A stretch of 64,000 nucleotides of DNA from UBA11574 sp964591175 (GTDB taxonomy: Bacteria; Desulfobacterota; Desulfobacteria; Desulfobacterales; UBA11574): positions 46,735 through 110,734 of the forward strand of contig CAZQAF010000001.1 of assembly GCA_964591175.1 (NCBI GenBank), given 5' to 3'. The first letter of the stretch is position 1, and every line of letters begins with the position of its first letter. A program made the translations under genes and the position numbers. Below the pieces are notes generated by a model that saw only the letters and a list, made by a program, of their open reading frames with translations, had not been told where the DNA came from and searched no databases. Positions 8,990 to 18,439 of this stretch are shown here, one piece after another.

Positions 8990-9160
8990 TTGACAGCATA
9001 AACCGGTATCGGGTAGTGTTTTAAGTATCACTTATTAACTCATCACTTGCCGCAGTATGTTAGTTGCTTGATATCCTTTCCCGTTGCATGACGGGTGTTT
9101 CATGCTACGGTGCTCAACTTTAAATTTTTTCTTATCCAAATTTCAAGAAAAGGATCCTTA
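8990..9160 (+). promoter_or_regulatory. Shared promoter-leader module, copy B
   Basis: TTGACA at 8990-8995 is followed by a 17-nt spacer with CGGTATCGG and a weak -10 (GTAGTG/TAGTGT). The leader carries TTGATATCC, GTTGCATGACGGG, TTTCATGCTACG and TTTTTTCTTATCC, recalling the other copies. It is the most divergent of the seven. It fills the 417-bp gap before the cytochrome operon; no gene is visible here (the small frame at 9084-9329 has no ribosome-binding site or recognisable product). Confidence 0.45.
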
Positions 9161-9346
9161 CCAACTATCCAATCCGTTTGGACGGGTAACGTTCCATTTA
9201 GTACCCGTTAAAATCTGCGGCCAAAACCTTAAGATGCTAAAGATTCACGATTTCGTTTTTAAACATATTTTTAGGCATGATCATCGATCAGAGCCGATTC
9301 GGTCCTTCAAAATGAGTATGATTTTGTGAATGGAAAGGATGGAAAA

Positions 9347-10618
9347 ATGAGACGGATATGGTTGGGAAGCATCTTTTCAGTTGTTTTATCAATTCTTTTT
9401 CTCGCATTTTTCTCCGGCAAAGCAAATGCGATTCCGGCATTTGCCAGAAAATATAAGACATCCTGCGTGCTATGCCATGCCCCGTTTCCCAGGCTGACCG
9501 CAATGGGCGAGGCCTTCAGATTGAACGGGTACAAATTGCCTCAGGCCGACGAGATTTATGTGAAAGAGCAGCCGGTTTCCATGGGCGCCGAAGCTTACAA
9601 GAAAGTATTTCCCGAAGCGATCTGGCCGTCCACGATTCCCGGCTTGCCCCCCCTTGCCGTTCGTATTATCGGGGATGCGAATTATCATCCTTTCGGCCAC
9701 CAAACAGACCGCAGCGAATTCAATTTCCCCCAAGAGTTTACAATCCTTAGCGCGGGTTCATTCGGTGAAAACTTTGCTTTTTTTGCCGATGTCGGGTTTG
9801 AGAAAGAAGATGACAGTTACTCGACAAATCCCAAAGCCTGGCTGATGTGGCAGAATCTTTTTTCAGGGCTGGTGGGCGAACATCATTTCAACCTCAAGGC
9901 AGGCAATGTGGGCCGGCACACCATTGCTTTGCCGGATACGAGAAATGAAAACAGTTTTACCATAGAAGACTATCTTTATGTCACCGAGCTTGATTTTGAT
10001 AACGAACCCGGCTTTCAGGTGGACGGGTACGGCCGGCATTGGCGATACGGCGTCGGCGTTGTGGAAACAGACACGGACAACAGCGACAAGGATTTTTACG
10101 GGACCGTTGCCTGGAAATTCGGAGGGCTTGGATATGACGGCTCCGGGGGAAAATCCGAGGCAGGCGGTGTCGGCACCACCCCGTCGGGTTACTGGCGGGA
10201 TGATTCGGTGCTTTTCGGCGGTTTCATTTACAGGAGCCGGGTCGGTATAAACGCCGATCCCTATGATCGGATCGGTGGAGATGCCCGGATCAATTATAAG
10301 GACGTTTCCCTGGCTGCCGGATACATCCACGGCAGCAATGACCAGACCAAAGAGAATAAAAATATCTGGTTTGGCGAAACATATTATTTTGTTTTTCCAT
10401 GGATGGTGCCTTACCTTAGGTATGAGAACCTTTCCGTAACAAATGTCGGAAACAAGGATCAAGCAAGATTTGTCGTGGGTTCGGCGATGCTTTTGCGGGC
10501 CAATATCAGGGCCAATGTGGAAGCAAGGATTTACACGAAAAATGAACCGCGAGAAGCCGCCGGCGGCGAAAAAAAGGATGACGATCAGATCGCCTTCCGA
10601 TTGGATTGGGCGTTTTAA
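9347..10618 (+). CDS. Outer-membrane beta-barrel-like protein with one haem c site
   Basis: The start at 9347 (MRRIWLG) is chosen because GGAAAGGATGG lies just upstream and a signal peptide follows directly, ending near SGKANA. One CxxCH haem motif (CVLCH, about residue 42) sits in the FARKYKTSCVLCHAPFPRL context, followed by GEAFRLNGYKL, a conserved N-terminal module of a cytochrome-like family of some 400 residues. The remainder alternates polar and hydrophobic residues and ends in LDWAF, a terminal Phe typical of outer-membrane barrels. It probably passes electrons across or onto the outer membrane. It is the first gene of a four-gene redox operon, 16 bp before the cupredoxin gene. Confidence 0.75.
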   Translation: MRRIWLGSIFSVVLSILFLAFFSGKANAIPAFARKYKTSCVLCHAPFPRLTAMGEAFRLNGYKLPQADEIYVKEQPVSMGAEAYKKVFPEAIWPSTIPGLPPLAVRIIGDANYHPFGHQTDRSEFNFPQEFTILSAGSFGENFAFFADVGFEKEDDSYSTNPKAWLMWQNLFSGLVGEHHFNLKAGNVGRHTIALPDTRNENSFTIEDYLYVTELDFDNEPGFQVDGYGRHWRYGVGVVETDTDNSDKDFYGTVAWKFGGLGYDGSGGKSEAGGVGTTPSGYWRDDSVLFGGFIYRSRVGINADPYDRIGGDARINYKDVSLAAGYIHGSNDQTKENKNIWFGETYYFVFPWMVPYLRYENLSVTNVGNKDQARFVVGSAMLLRANIRANVEARIYTKNEPREAAGGEKKDDDQIAFRLDWAF

Positions 10619-10634
10619 AAAAGGAGGATACCAG

Positions 10635-11279
10635 ATGATGGAATCAATAAAAAAATATTTTTCTTTCGGATTATTTTGGGGCGTGGTTTTTCTTATTTTC
10701 TTGCTCGCTTTTGCGGTTCGGATACCACAGGCCAAAGCAGGGGGACAGGGGGGAATCATCAAGGGAACAGTGGATTCCCCCTATGTCAGCCGGTTTCCGG
10801 CGCTGGTTTACATCGACCATGTGGACGGATCGTTTCCGTTGTCCAAAAAGAATCCCCACATGAGCCAGAAAGGCATGGTTTTCAGGCCTCACATCCTGCC
10901 GATTCTAAAGGGCGCCACGGTTGATTTTACCAATGACGATACCGTGGCCCACAATGTGTTTTCGCCCCCGGGGTCGGCCACGCCATTTAACCTCGGAATA
11001 TACGGCACGGGCGTCAAAAAGACCGAAACCTTCAATCATTTGGGAGAGGTGCCGCTTCTTTGCAGTGTCCATCCGGAAATGAGCGCCTTTGTGATCGTTT
11101 TACAAAATCCCTATTATGCGCTGACCGACAATGATGGAAACTTTGAAATAAAGAATGTGCCGCCCGGAAAATATCAATTGAAAACCTGGGATGAAAAACT
11201 AAAGGCGTCTTCACAGCCAGTGACGGTGGCGCCAGGAAAAACAACAACCGTGGAATTCAAAGGAATGACCAAAAGATAG
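10635..11279 (+). CDS. Exported cupredoxin (plastocyanin-like) with C-terminal regulatory-like beta domain
   Basis: The ATG at 10635 follows AAGGAGG at 10621. A long N-terminal hydrophobic segment (LFWGVVFLIFLLAFAV) is a signal peptide or anchor. The cupredoxin core spans roughly residues 40-160 and shows a type 1 copper ligand set: His in DTVAHNVFS, then Cys, His and Met in LLCSVHPEMSAFVIV. The final 50 residues (GNFEIKNVPPGKYQLKTWDE) resemble the carboxypeptidase-regulatory beta-sandwich, as in methylamine-utilisation MauL-like proteins. It probably carries electrons in the periplasm between the neighbouring haem proteins. Copper-binding is deduced from ligands, not tested. Confidence 0.8.
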   Translation: MMESIKKYFSFGLFWGVVFLIFLLAFAVRIPQAKAGGQGGIIKGTVDSPYVSRFPALVYIDHVDGSFPLSKKNPHMSQKGMVFRPHILPILKGATVDFTNDDTVAHNVFSPPGSATPFNLGIYGTGVKKTETFNHLGEVPLLCSVHPEMSAFVIVLQNPYYALTDNDGNFEIKNVPPGKYQLKTWDEKLKASSQPVTVAPGKTTTVEFKGMTKR

Positions 11280-11306
11280 ATCCCGGAGAATTAATTGGAG
11301 GTTTTT

Positions 11307-12122
11307 ATGATCAAAAATAAGCGATCGGGGTTGTTGTTTGTCATTATTCTGATCGGTCTGTTTTCTTTTCCATGCTTTGCGGATGACATCGTGTTTCGGA
11401 ATCCTAAGGGTTCGCAAACCGGCGTGGTTGTCGGAGAGGATGATCAAAGCATAACGATCCGCTTTCCAAAAGCGGCGATAAAATCCGTAAAAAGGAGCGA
11501 TGGCGAACCATCGACCACTCTTTCAGGCAAGGTGATCTGGGAAGAAAGAAAAGATTATCTGATTTTGAAAATTCCGCGCGGCAGCATCCGCATGGTCCAA
11601 CAAAAAACCGGGCCAAGCGCGCCGTCCGTGGAACAGGAATCAGGATCCACCGGATTTTCCCAAAAGAATGAAACGGCGGTCCGGCCCGAAAAGCCGCCCG
11701 GGAAGATCGGAAAAGCCGGGACTGAACACATCTCCGGTTCCCCGGTCAATATGAGTGCCCACCAGGAGTTGTTGAAAGAAGAGATGGGGAGCGTAGAAGG
11801 GGTGATCCTGTGGCAGGGAAAACCACTGAGAAACCGTCCGGTAAAAATCGTCCTCGAACGGTATACGGGATTTTCCCGGGCTGCCCTCGAGAAATGGTTT
11901 GCAGCGGAGAAAGGAACGTCTTTGCAGGACGGAATTATTCTGGGGACGCGGACCGATTCTTTGGGTCATTATATCTTTCACGAAGTTCCCCCGGGATATT
12001 ATCGGCTGTATTGGATGCCGGATGCCAGTACGGGTTGGATCCGACGGCTTCGGGAAAAACCGGACATGGACATCACTACCGGGAACCTGAGCGTCACGAA
12101 TGTTCCGGAGAAATTAAAATAG
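11307..12122 (+). CDS. Exported protein of unknown function with regulatory-like beta-sandwich domain
   Basis: The ATG at 11307 follows GGAGG. A signal peptide covers about residues 1-24, ending at CFADD. The first third has two short beta-rich segments (IVFRNPKGSQTGVVVGEDDQ, and DYLILKIPRGSIRMV). A Pro/Lys-rich linker follows. The C-terminal 110 residues (GVILWQGKPLRNRPVKIVLE to HYIFHEVPPGYYRLYWMPD) look like a carboxypeptidase-regulatory or transthyretin-type domain, similar to the end of the preceding cupredoxin. No cofactor motif is seen. It lies between redox genes, so a scaffold or assembly role for the electron-transfer complex is plausible. Confidence 0.7.
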   Translation: MIKNKRSGLLFVIILIGLFSFPCFADDIVFRNPKGSQTGVVVGEDDQSITIRFPKAAIKSVKRSDGEPSTTLSGKVIWEERKDYLILKIPRGSIRMVQQKTGPSAPSVEQESGSTGFSQKNETAVRPEKPPGKIGKAGTEHISGSPVNMSAHQELLKEEMGSVEGVILWQGKPLRNRPVKIVLERYTGFSRAALEKWFAAEKGTSLQDGIILGTRTDSLGHYIFHEVPPGYYRLYWMPDASTGWIRRLREKPDMDITTGNLSVTNVPEKLK

Positions 12123-12146
12123 AAAAAAATGGTTAAGGAGACAATC

Positions 12147-13190
12147 ATGGGAGTGAGACATAGCGTTTTTATCGGGTCGGTAAGCATCGGCATCTTTATC
12201 GTCTTTGCCGCGGTTCTTTTGCTTGCGAGCAGCGGAAACACGGGCAAAGGGCCGGTGGCTGATCATCGCCAAGGGATCGGCGACGCACAACACTTCGATC
12301 CGGTCGATCCGGTGACACCCGCTCACGGTCCCAGTTGGATCAAACATATCGGCATCTTCGATATCAGGGCCACCGCCATGGGAGAAATGGGAGGGTATGA
12401 TCCACCGCCCCCGTCACCCCGTAAAGAACCGGAGTTTCCCGTAGAAACAGCACGGCCGGGAAATCCCACGGGAATGGGAATGGGCGGCATGATGGGACGA
12501 TCTTATAACAACTACCGGCTCAGTCCCGCTGAAACGGAAAGACTGATGGGGGAGCGGTTTTTTCTCGCCGGCAGCGACCTCTACCGTCTGGACTGCCGGT
12601 CCTGCCACGGGCCGAACGGCGATGGGGCGCCGCCTGAAATCAACTCGCTCATCGGCCCGTTTCAGGGAACATCACCCGTTCTTCTTGAAAGGCGTATGAA
12701 AAAATTGGGCAGGCCCATCGGTGCGAAGCTGGCAAAGGAGCTTGCCGGCCAGGCAGAGCAAAACATCCGTCAGCGGCTTCAAAATGGGGGCAAAAAAATG
12801 CCGCCGTTCCGGCATCTCGATGGAAAAGAAGTCGATGCCTTGTTGAGCTACCTGAAAGGGCATGTCGGGGCTCCCGAAGCTCAGGGAAAACCCATGCTGG
12901 TCATGGAGTCCGTTTCCCGGGTGGGTGAACATCTGGTGAAGGGAACCTGCCAGATCTGTCACGACGCGACGGGTCCGGGAATCGGACGGATGGGGATGAT
13001 GCGGGGGATTATCCCGTCGCTGGCCAGTTTTCCCTGGGAACAATCGATGCAAAGCATCGTCTTGCAAGTTGAACTCGGATCGCGGATGATGATGATGGGC
13101 GGGCAGCGAATGCCGGCATACCCCTATATCACCGCCGAAGAATCCGCCGCGGCTTATCTGTACCTTTTGCAGTATCCACCGTATTACTAA
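12147..13190 (+). CDS. Membrane-anchored dihaem c-type cytochrome
   Basis: The start at 12147 (MGVRHSVF) is preferred to 12129 because AAGGAG lies at the right distance. One N-terminal membrane segment (SVSIGIFIVFAAVLLLA) anchors the protein with the bulk outside. Two CxxCH motifs are present: CRSCHGPNGDG (about residue 150) in a class I cytochrome fold, and CQICHDATGPG (about residue 270). Between them is KKMPPFRHLDGKEVDALLSYL, the usual distal Met and C-terminal helix region. The C-terminus has several Met-rich stretches (GRMGMMRG, RMMMMGGQRM). It closes the redox operon and probably receives or donates electrons with the cupredoxin. Confidence 0.85.
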   Translation: MGVRHSVFIGSVSIGIFIVFAAVLLLASSGNTGKGPVADHRQGIGDAQHFDPVDPVTPAHGPSWIKHIGIFDIRATAMGEMGGYDPPPPSPRKEPEFPVETARPGNPTGMGMGGMMGRSYNNYRLSPAETERLMGERFFLAGSDLYRLDCRSCHGPNGDGAPPEINSLIGPFQGTSPVLLERRMKKLGRPIGAKLAKELAGQAEQNIRQRLQNGGKKMPPFRHLDGKEVDALLSYLKGHVGAPEAQGKPMLVMESVSRVGEHLVKGTCQICHDATGPGIGRMGMMRGIIPSLASFPWEQSMQSIVLQVELGSRMMMMGGQRMPAYPYITAEESAAAYLYLLQYPPYY

Positions 13191-13267
13191 GTAAATACGG
13201 TATGGTACCGGTTATTGAAATGTATTTGATATTTGGAATTTTTTATTCGGTTTTCAAAGATGGGTCA

Positions 13268-13450
13268 TTGACAATAGGGATGACGTGCCATAATTTTAAA
13301 TAATTATGGTTGCCGTCATATGGCGGTGGCGCGATCTTTGGTCCTGCGATATGTTTTTAAAGCATGACACTGCCGGACACAAGTCTGCGGTACACAAATT
13401 TAAGCTTTTCCTAATTCCGGTAAAGATACTGGTTCAAAACAGCCTCTTTT
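13268..13450 (+). promoter_or_regulatory. Shared promoter-leader module, copy C
   Basis: In the 480-bp gap before transketolase, TTGACAATA starts at 13268; a 17-nt spacer with GACGTGCC leads to TAATTT as the -10 candidate. Downstream are GCGATATG, a GCATGACACTGCCGG segment and CTTTTCCTAATTCCGG, matching the order seen in other copies. No gene was found in the gap. Confidence 0.55.
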
Positions 13451-13670
13451 TTTGCAGACAGAATTAGAAAGGGTCAAAAGAGACCCAGTCAATGGGAAAA
13501 CCCCTTTTATTTCAATTCAAATACAACAAATACCAGGTTGAAATACTGTAAGGTGCAAATGTACGGTCAATACTGTTTTTAACAATTTAAAAGCAATGCA
13601 TTTTTTGACGTCACAAAGATCTGGCAAGGGCTGTTAAAAAAACATTGCATATAGAAAGGCATTTCTCGCC

Positions 13671-15515
13671 ATGACAGATGAAAAACAACATAACGAACTG
13701 AAAAAGCTATCCACATTAATACGATATTATATCCTGACCGCCACGACCCATGCCGGGTCCGGCCATCCGACGTCTTCGCTGTCGGCAACCGAGCTGATGT
13801 GCGGCCTCTTTTTCGGCGGTATTTTCAGATATGATCTCGATCAGCCGGATCACCCCAACAACGACCGTTTGATTTTTTCCAAAGGCCATGCTTCTCCGCT
13901 GTATTATGCGTTGTGGGCGGCCGCCGGAAAGCTGTCGGAAGATGACCTCATGACGTATCGTCAATTCGGAAGCCCCCTGGAAGGTCATCCGACGGTTTCG
14001 TTCCCCTATACGGATGCGGCCACCGGCTCCCTGGGTCAGGGCCTTTCCATCGGCGTGGGCATGGCATTGAACGCAAAATATCTCGATAAACTGCCATACC
14101 GGACATATGTTCTTCTCGGCGACAGCGAAATGGCGGAAGGGTCGCAGTGGGAGGCCATGGAAATCGGCGCATATTACAAGCTGAATAATCTCATCGGCAT
14201 CCTCGATGTCAACCGGCTGGGCCAGCGGGGCGAAACCATGTACGGCCATGATCTGGCGGCCTATGAAAGACGAATTTCCGCCTTCGGATGGAAAACCATC
14301 CTCATCGACGGCCATTCTTATTCCGAAGTTCTTGAAGCCTATCAAAAAGCAATCAGCGTCCAGAACAGGCCGGTGATGATCATTGCCAAAACCATTAAGG
14401 GCAAAGGCGTTTCATTTATCGAAGACAAAAACGGCTGGCACGGCGTTGCGCTTTCAAAAACGGACTGTGAACGCGCCGTAACAGAGCTGGGCACCATTGA
14501 CAAGTCGATCCGCGGCCGTATTTCGAGCCCGGATGACCGCCGGCCCGAAGATGTCCAGGCGAATCCGGCCGACCCCATGCACTACCCGGCCGATGAACCC
14601 GTTGCCACCCGTGATGCTTACGGCAACGCGCTTAAGCGGATTTACCGGCAGTTTCCGAAGATCGTGGCGGTCGATGGCGAAGTGAGCAATTCCACCCGTG
14701 CGGAAAGATTTAAAGACGCCTATCCGGACCGGTTTTTTGAAATGTATATTGCCGAACAAAACATGGCGGGTGTCGCCCTCGGGCTTGGGTGCCGGGGGAA
14801 AATCCCCTTTGCCTCCAGTTTTGCGGCATTTTTGACGCGCGCGTTCGATCAGGTCCGGATGAGCCAGTATTCGGACGCGAATATAAAATTTGTGGGTTCC
14901 CATGCGGGAACGTCCATCGGTCTTGACGGACCTTCACAAATGGGGCTTGAAGATATCGCCATGTTCAGAACGATTCATAACGGCGTCGTCTTGTATCCGT
15001 CGGATGCCGTATCTACGGAAAGGGCCGTTGAGCTGGCTGCCGAATATAACGGCATTGCGTACATTCGCACCACACGGATGAAAACGCCGGTCATATATGA
15101 TGCCGATGAGACATTTTCGATCGGCAAAAGCAAAGTTTTAAAGAAAAACGAAAAGGACAGCGTCACCGTTATCGGCGCCGGCGTCACACTCCATGAAGCC
15201 CTCAAGGCATATGATGAACTTCAGAAAGAAGAGATCTTCATCCGTGTCATCGATCTTTACAGCATCAAGCCCATCGATGAAAAAACGCTTCAAAAGGCCG
15301 CCAAAGAAACCTCGTGTATCATCACCGTTGAAGACCACTATCCGGAAGGCGGCATCGGCGAGGCGGTCAGGAGCGGACTGGGCACGGTCTCGGTGCCGCT
15401 GTTTTCCCTGGCGGTACGAAAGAAGCCGAAAAGCGGCAAACCCGCAGAACTTCTTGATTTTGAAGAGATCTCAAAGGATGCCATCATCCAAACCGTTAAA
15501 GAAAATCTGAATTGA
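13671..15515 (+). CDS. tkt: Transketolase
   Basis: The single-chain enzyme (614 residues) has the thiamine-diphosphate domain with HAGSGHPTSSLSATEL, GSLGQGLSIGVGMALNA, and the GDSEMAEGSQWEAM to LIGILDVNRLGQ Mg/TPP-binding motif (about residues 145-185). The pyrimidine domain has the catalytic-type Glu in MYIAEQNMAGVALGLG, and the C-terminal domain follows. It is shorter than E. coli TktA (about 660) and like the compact type found in archaea and many anaerobes. It exchanges two-carbon units between sugar phosphates in the pentose phosphate pathway. It opens an operon with tal-pgi, HAD, gnd, zwf and pgl. Confidence 0.92.
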   Translation: MTDEKQHNELKKLSTLIRYYILTATTHAGSGHPTSSLSATELMCGLFFGGIFRYDLDQPDHPNNDRLIFSKGHASPLYYALWAAAGKLSEDDLMTYRQFGSPLEGHPTVSFPYTDAATGSLGQGLSIGVGMALNAKYLDKLPYRTYVLLGDSEMAEGSQWEAMEIGAYYKLNNLIGILDVNRLGQRGETMYGHDLAAYERRISAFGWKTILIDGHSYSEVLEAYQKAISVQNRPVMIIAKTIKGKGVSFIEDKNGWHGVALSKTDCERAVTELGTIDKSIRGRISSPDDRRPEDVQANPADPMHYPADEPVATRDAYGNALKRIYRQFPKIVAVDGEVSNSTRAERFKDAYPDRFFEMYIAEQNMAGVALGLGCRGKIPFASSFAAFLTRAFDQVRMSQYSDANIKFVGSHAGTSIGLDGPSQMGLEDIAMFRTIHNGVVLYPSDAVSTERAVELAAEYNGIAYIRTTRMKTPVIYDADETFSIGKSKVLKKNEKDSVTVIGAGVTLHEALKAYDELQKEEIFIRVIDLYSIKPIDEKTLQKAAKETSCIITVEDHYPEGGIGEAVRSGLGTVSVPLFSLAVRKKPKSGKPAELLDFEEISKDAIIQTVKENLN

Positions 15516-15587
15516 ACGATAAAAAAATCCTATGGGTCCGGGCATCGCCGCCGGCCATGACGAAAGAAACTGAAAGGAGACAGCGCG

Positions 15588-18437
15588 ATGAAGCAAAACC
15601 CGCTGCTTAAAGTACAGGAATTCGGACAGAGCCTCTGGCAGGACTATATCCAAAGAGGCCTCATCCTGTCCGGCGAGCTCAAACAGCTTATCGATGAAGA
15701 CGGCATCCGGGGAGTGACCTCCAACCCGAGCATCTTTGACAAGGCCATTGCCGGCAGTCGCGACTATGACGGTGACATTCGCGCCATGGCGCTGGAAGGC
15801 AAGAGCATCGAGCAGATCTACCGGTTTCTCACCGTCCGGGACGTCCGGGAAGCCGCGGACTGTTTCAGATCGCTGTATGACCGGTCTGAAGGAAAGCACG
15901 GGTTTGTCAGTCTGGAAGTCAACCCCCATCTGGCCCATGACGAAAACGGTACCCTCCAGGAGGCACGGGAACTATGGAAAGCGCTGGACCGTCCGAATGT
16001 GTTTATCAAAGTGCCTGCTACCCGGGAAGGCTTGATATGCATTCGAAGGCTTATCGCCGAAGGCATCAACGTCAATGTCACACTGCTGTTCGGATTACCC
16101 CGATACCGGGAAGTTGCTGCTGCCTATATCGGCGGCTTGGAAGACCGGGCCGCACAGGGTAAACCGATTGACCGGGTATCGTCCGTGGCCAGTTTTTTCC
16201 TGAGCCGGATCGACGTCCTGGTGGATCAGGAACTTGAAAAGATTATGGAAGGAGACACCGAAAAAGCAGGCCTTTCTAAAAAATGTCACGGTGAGGTGGC
16301 CATCGCCAGCGCAAGGCAGGCCTATCAGATATACAAAAAGATTTTCCAGGATGAGCGGTTTCGTAAGCTTGCGGACCAGGGAGCCCGGCCACAGCGCCTC
16401 TTGTGGGCCAGCACCAGTACCAAGAATCCCAAATACTCAGATGTCAAATATGTCGAGGCCCTGATCGGGCCGGACACGGTCAATACCCTGCCCCAGGAGA
16501 CGATTAAGGCTTACCGGGATCATGGCAACCCTGCCGCGCGGCTGGAGCAGGATCTGGATGTGGCCGGGGAAGTATTTGAAAGTCTTCTATCACTTGACAT
16601 CGATATTGATAAAGTCACCCAGCAGCTCGAAGATGAGGGCGTTGAGAAATTCAACAAGCCCTATGACAGTCTCATGGAAACGCTCGAGAAAAAGCGGGTC
16701 TCGGTACTCAAAGAACCGGTGGATGTTCAGTGGATCAACCTTGCCGGTTACGGTTCTGAGGTGGAAAAACAGATCGACAATATGGAAAAAGACGACTTCG
16801 TCGCCCGACTGTGGCGAAAGGATACCGCTTTGTGGAGCGCAGACCCAAAGGATCAGGAGGTGATCCGCAAGGCCATGGGATGGCTGCATGCAGCTGATAA
16901 AATGGAAGAAAACATAAAAGAACTGACCGATTTTACCAAAGAAGTCAAAAATGCCGGTTTTACCCACGTGGTCCACATGGGCATGGGCGGCAGCAGCCTG
17001 GCACCATTGGCCTTTCAACGGACATTTTCCCAAACAGAACATGGACTTCGCTTGATTGTATTAGACACCACGGATCCGGCCACCATTGCCGATATTGAAA
17101 AACGCGTGCCCTTAAAACAAACCCTTTTTATCGTTGCCAGCAAATCCGGGACCACTGCCGAACCGCTGGCGTTTATGGAATATTTTTTCGAAAAAATTAA
17201 AGCCGAAAAAAATAAATATGCCGGAGAAAATTTTGTGGCGATCACGGATCCTGAAACACCGCTTACGGATCTGGCTAAAAAGCGAAATTTCAGGCGTGTA
17301 TTTCTCAATTTCAAAGACATCGGCGGCCGTTATTCCGCATTGTCGTATTTCGGCCTGGTACCCGCAGCCCTGATGGGCATCGATGTGGCGGAACTTCTGG
17401 TAAGATCGTTGAGAATGAAACACGCCTGCGAATCGAACATGTCCATCCGTGAGAATCCCGGCATCCATCTGGGCGTTGTGCTGGGTCAACTCGCAAATAA
17501 AGGGCGAAACAAGGTCACTTTTCTGGTTCCGGAGGCGATCTCGACTCTAGGGACGTGGCTGGAACAGCTTTTGGCTGAAAGCACCGGCAAGAACGGCACC
17601 GGCTTGATCCCGGTGGCCCTTGAACCGGTGGGATATCCGGTCGTATACGGTAATGATCGGGTGTTTGTCCATATCCGAATCAAAAATGAAATCGATGAGT
17701 GCCTTGACCGGAGCGTAGAACAATTGCGCACGGCCGGACAGCCCGTGGTGACCATTGAAATGACGGATCGAATGGATCTTGCCCAGGAGTTTTTCCGCTG
17801 GGAAATCGCTACGGCAACGGCCGGCGCAGTTTTGGGGATCAATGCCTTTGACCAGCCCAATGTCCAGGAAAGCAAAGACAACACCAATCGGCTTTTGAAG
17901 CTTGTCGAGGACAAAGGCAAGCTGCCGGAGGAAAAACCGAACATTACTGACGGGTTGCTCAGCCTTTACAGTAAAGAAGATGAAAAGATAACCGGCATTG
18001 CCGATGGTCTCATCCGGTTCTTGGGCCGAAAGATAAACCCCGGCGATTATATCGCGATACTGGCTTATCTGACCGAAGAAACCGCTACGGAGGTTATCCT
18101 TGAAAATATTCGCCTGACGTTGCAGTCTAAATTGAAAATCGCGATCACCATGGGGTATGGTCCCCGGTATCTTCACTCAACCGGCCAGCTTCATAAAGGC
18201 GGTCCAAATGCGGGAATCTTTCTGCAGCTCACAACAGACGCGTCCTATGACATGAATGTACCTGGGAAACCTTATACTTTCGGCGTTTTTAGACAAGCAC
18301 AGGCACAGGGCGACCTGGAAGCATTGTATAAGCATGGCCGTCGCGCATTACGGATCCACCTTTCCGGGGACCAGGGGCAAGCACTGCTCCAATTAATAAA
18401 GGCAATGAATACCGCTCTGTCAGGAGTAAAGCTATAG
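15588..18437 (+). CDS. Bifunctional transaldolase/glucose-6-phosphate isomerase
   Basis: This 949-residue protein joins two enzymes. Residues 1-370 are transaldolase: GVTSNPSIFDKAI, the Schiff-base lysine region NVFIKVPATREGL, NVNVTLLFG and SSVASFFLSRIDVLVD. Residues about 400-949 are phosphoglucose isomerase: HMGMGGSSLAPLAF, the sugar-phosphate SIS motif SKSGTTAEP, FGLVPAALMGID and the C-terminal HSTGQLHKGGPNAGIFLQL. Tal-Pgi fusions are known in several bacteria with a compact pentose phosphate pathway. It connects fructose-6-phosphate and glucose-6-phosphate to the genes next to it. A GAAAGGAGA site precedes the ATG. Confidence 0.92.
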   Translation: MKQNPLLKVQEFGQSLWQDYIQRGLILSGELKQLIDEDGIRGVTSNPSIFDKAIAGSRDYDGDIRAMALEGKSIEQIYRFLTVRDVREAADCFRSLYDRSEGKHGFVSLEVNPHLAHDENGTLQEARELWKALDRPNVFIKVPATREGLICIRRLIAEGINVNVTLLFGLPRYREVAAAYIGGLEDRAAQGKPIDRVSSVASFFLSRIDVLVDQELEKIMEGDTEKAGLSKKCHGEVAIASARQAYQIYKKIFQDERFRKLADQGARPQRLLWASTSTKNPKYSDVKYVEALIGPDTVNTLPQETIKAYRDHGNPAARLEQDLDVAGEVFESLLSLDIDIDKVTQQLEDEGVEKFNKPYDSLMETLEKKRVSVLKEPVDVQWINLAGYGSEVEKQIDNMEKDDFVARLWRKDTALWSADPKDQEVIRKAMGWLHAADKMEENIKELTDFTKEVKNAGFTHVVHMGMGGSSLAPLAFQRTFSQTEHGLRLIVLDTTDPATIADIEKRVPLKQTLFIVASKSGTTAEPLAFMEYFFEKIKAEKNKYAGENFVAITDPETPLTDLAKKRNFRRVFLNFKDIGGRYSALSYFGLVPAALMGIDVAELLVRSLRMKHACESNMSIRENPGIHLGVVLGQLANKGRNKVTFLVPEAISTLGTWLEQLLAESTGKNGTGLIPVALEPVGYPVVYGNDRVFVHIRIKNEIDECLDRSVEQLRTAGQPVVTIEMTDRMDLAQEFFRWEIATATAGAVLGINAFDQPNVQESKDNTNRLLKLVEDKGKLPEEKPNITDGLLSLYSKEDEKITGIADGLIRFLGRKINPGDYIAILAYLTEETATEVILENIRLTLQSKLKIAITMGYGPRYLHSTGQLHKGGPNAGIFLQLTTDASYDMNVPGKPYTFGVFRQAQAQGDLEALYKHGRRALRIHLSGDQGQALLQLIKAMNTALSGVKL

Positions 18438-18439
18438 AC

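Noticed and set aside
9084..9329. 81-codon plus frame before the cytochrome operon
   Set aside because: No ribosome-binding site or family likeness; it lies in the leader of promoter module B.
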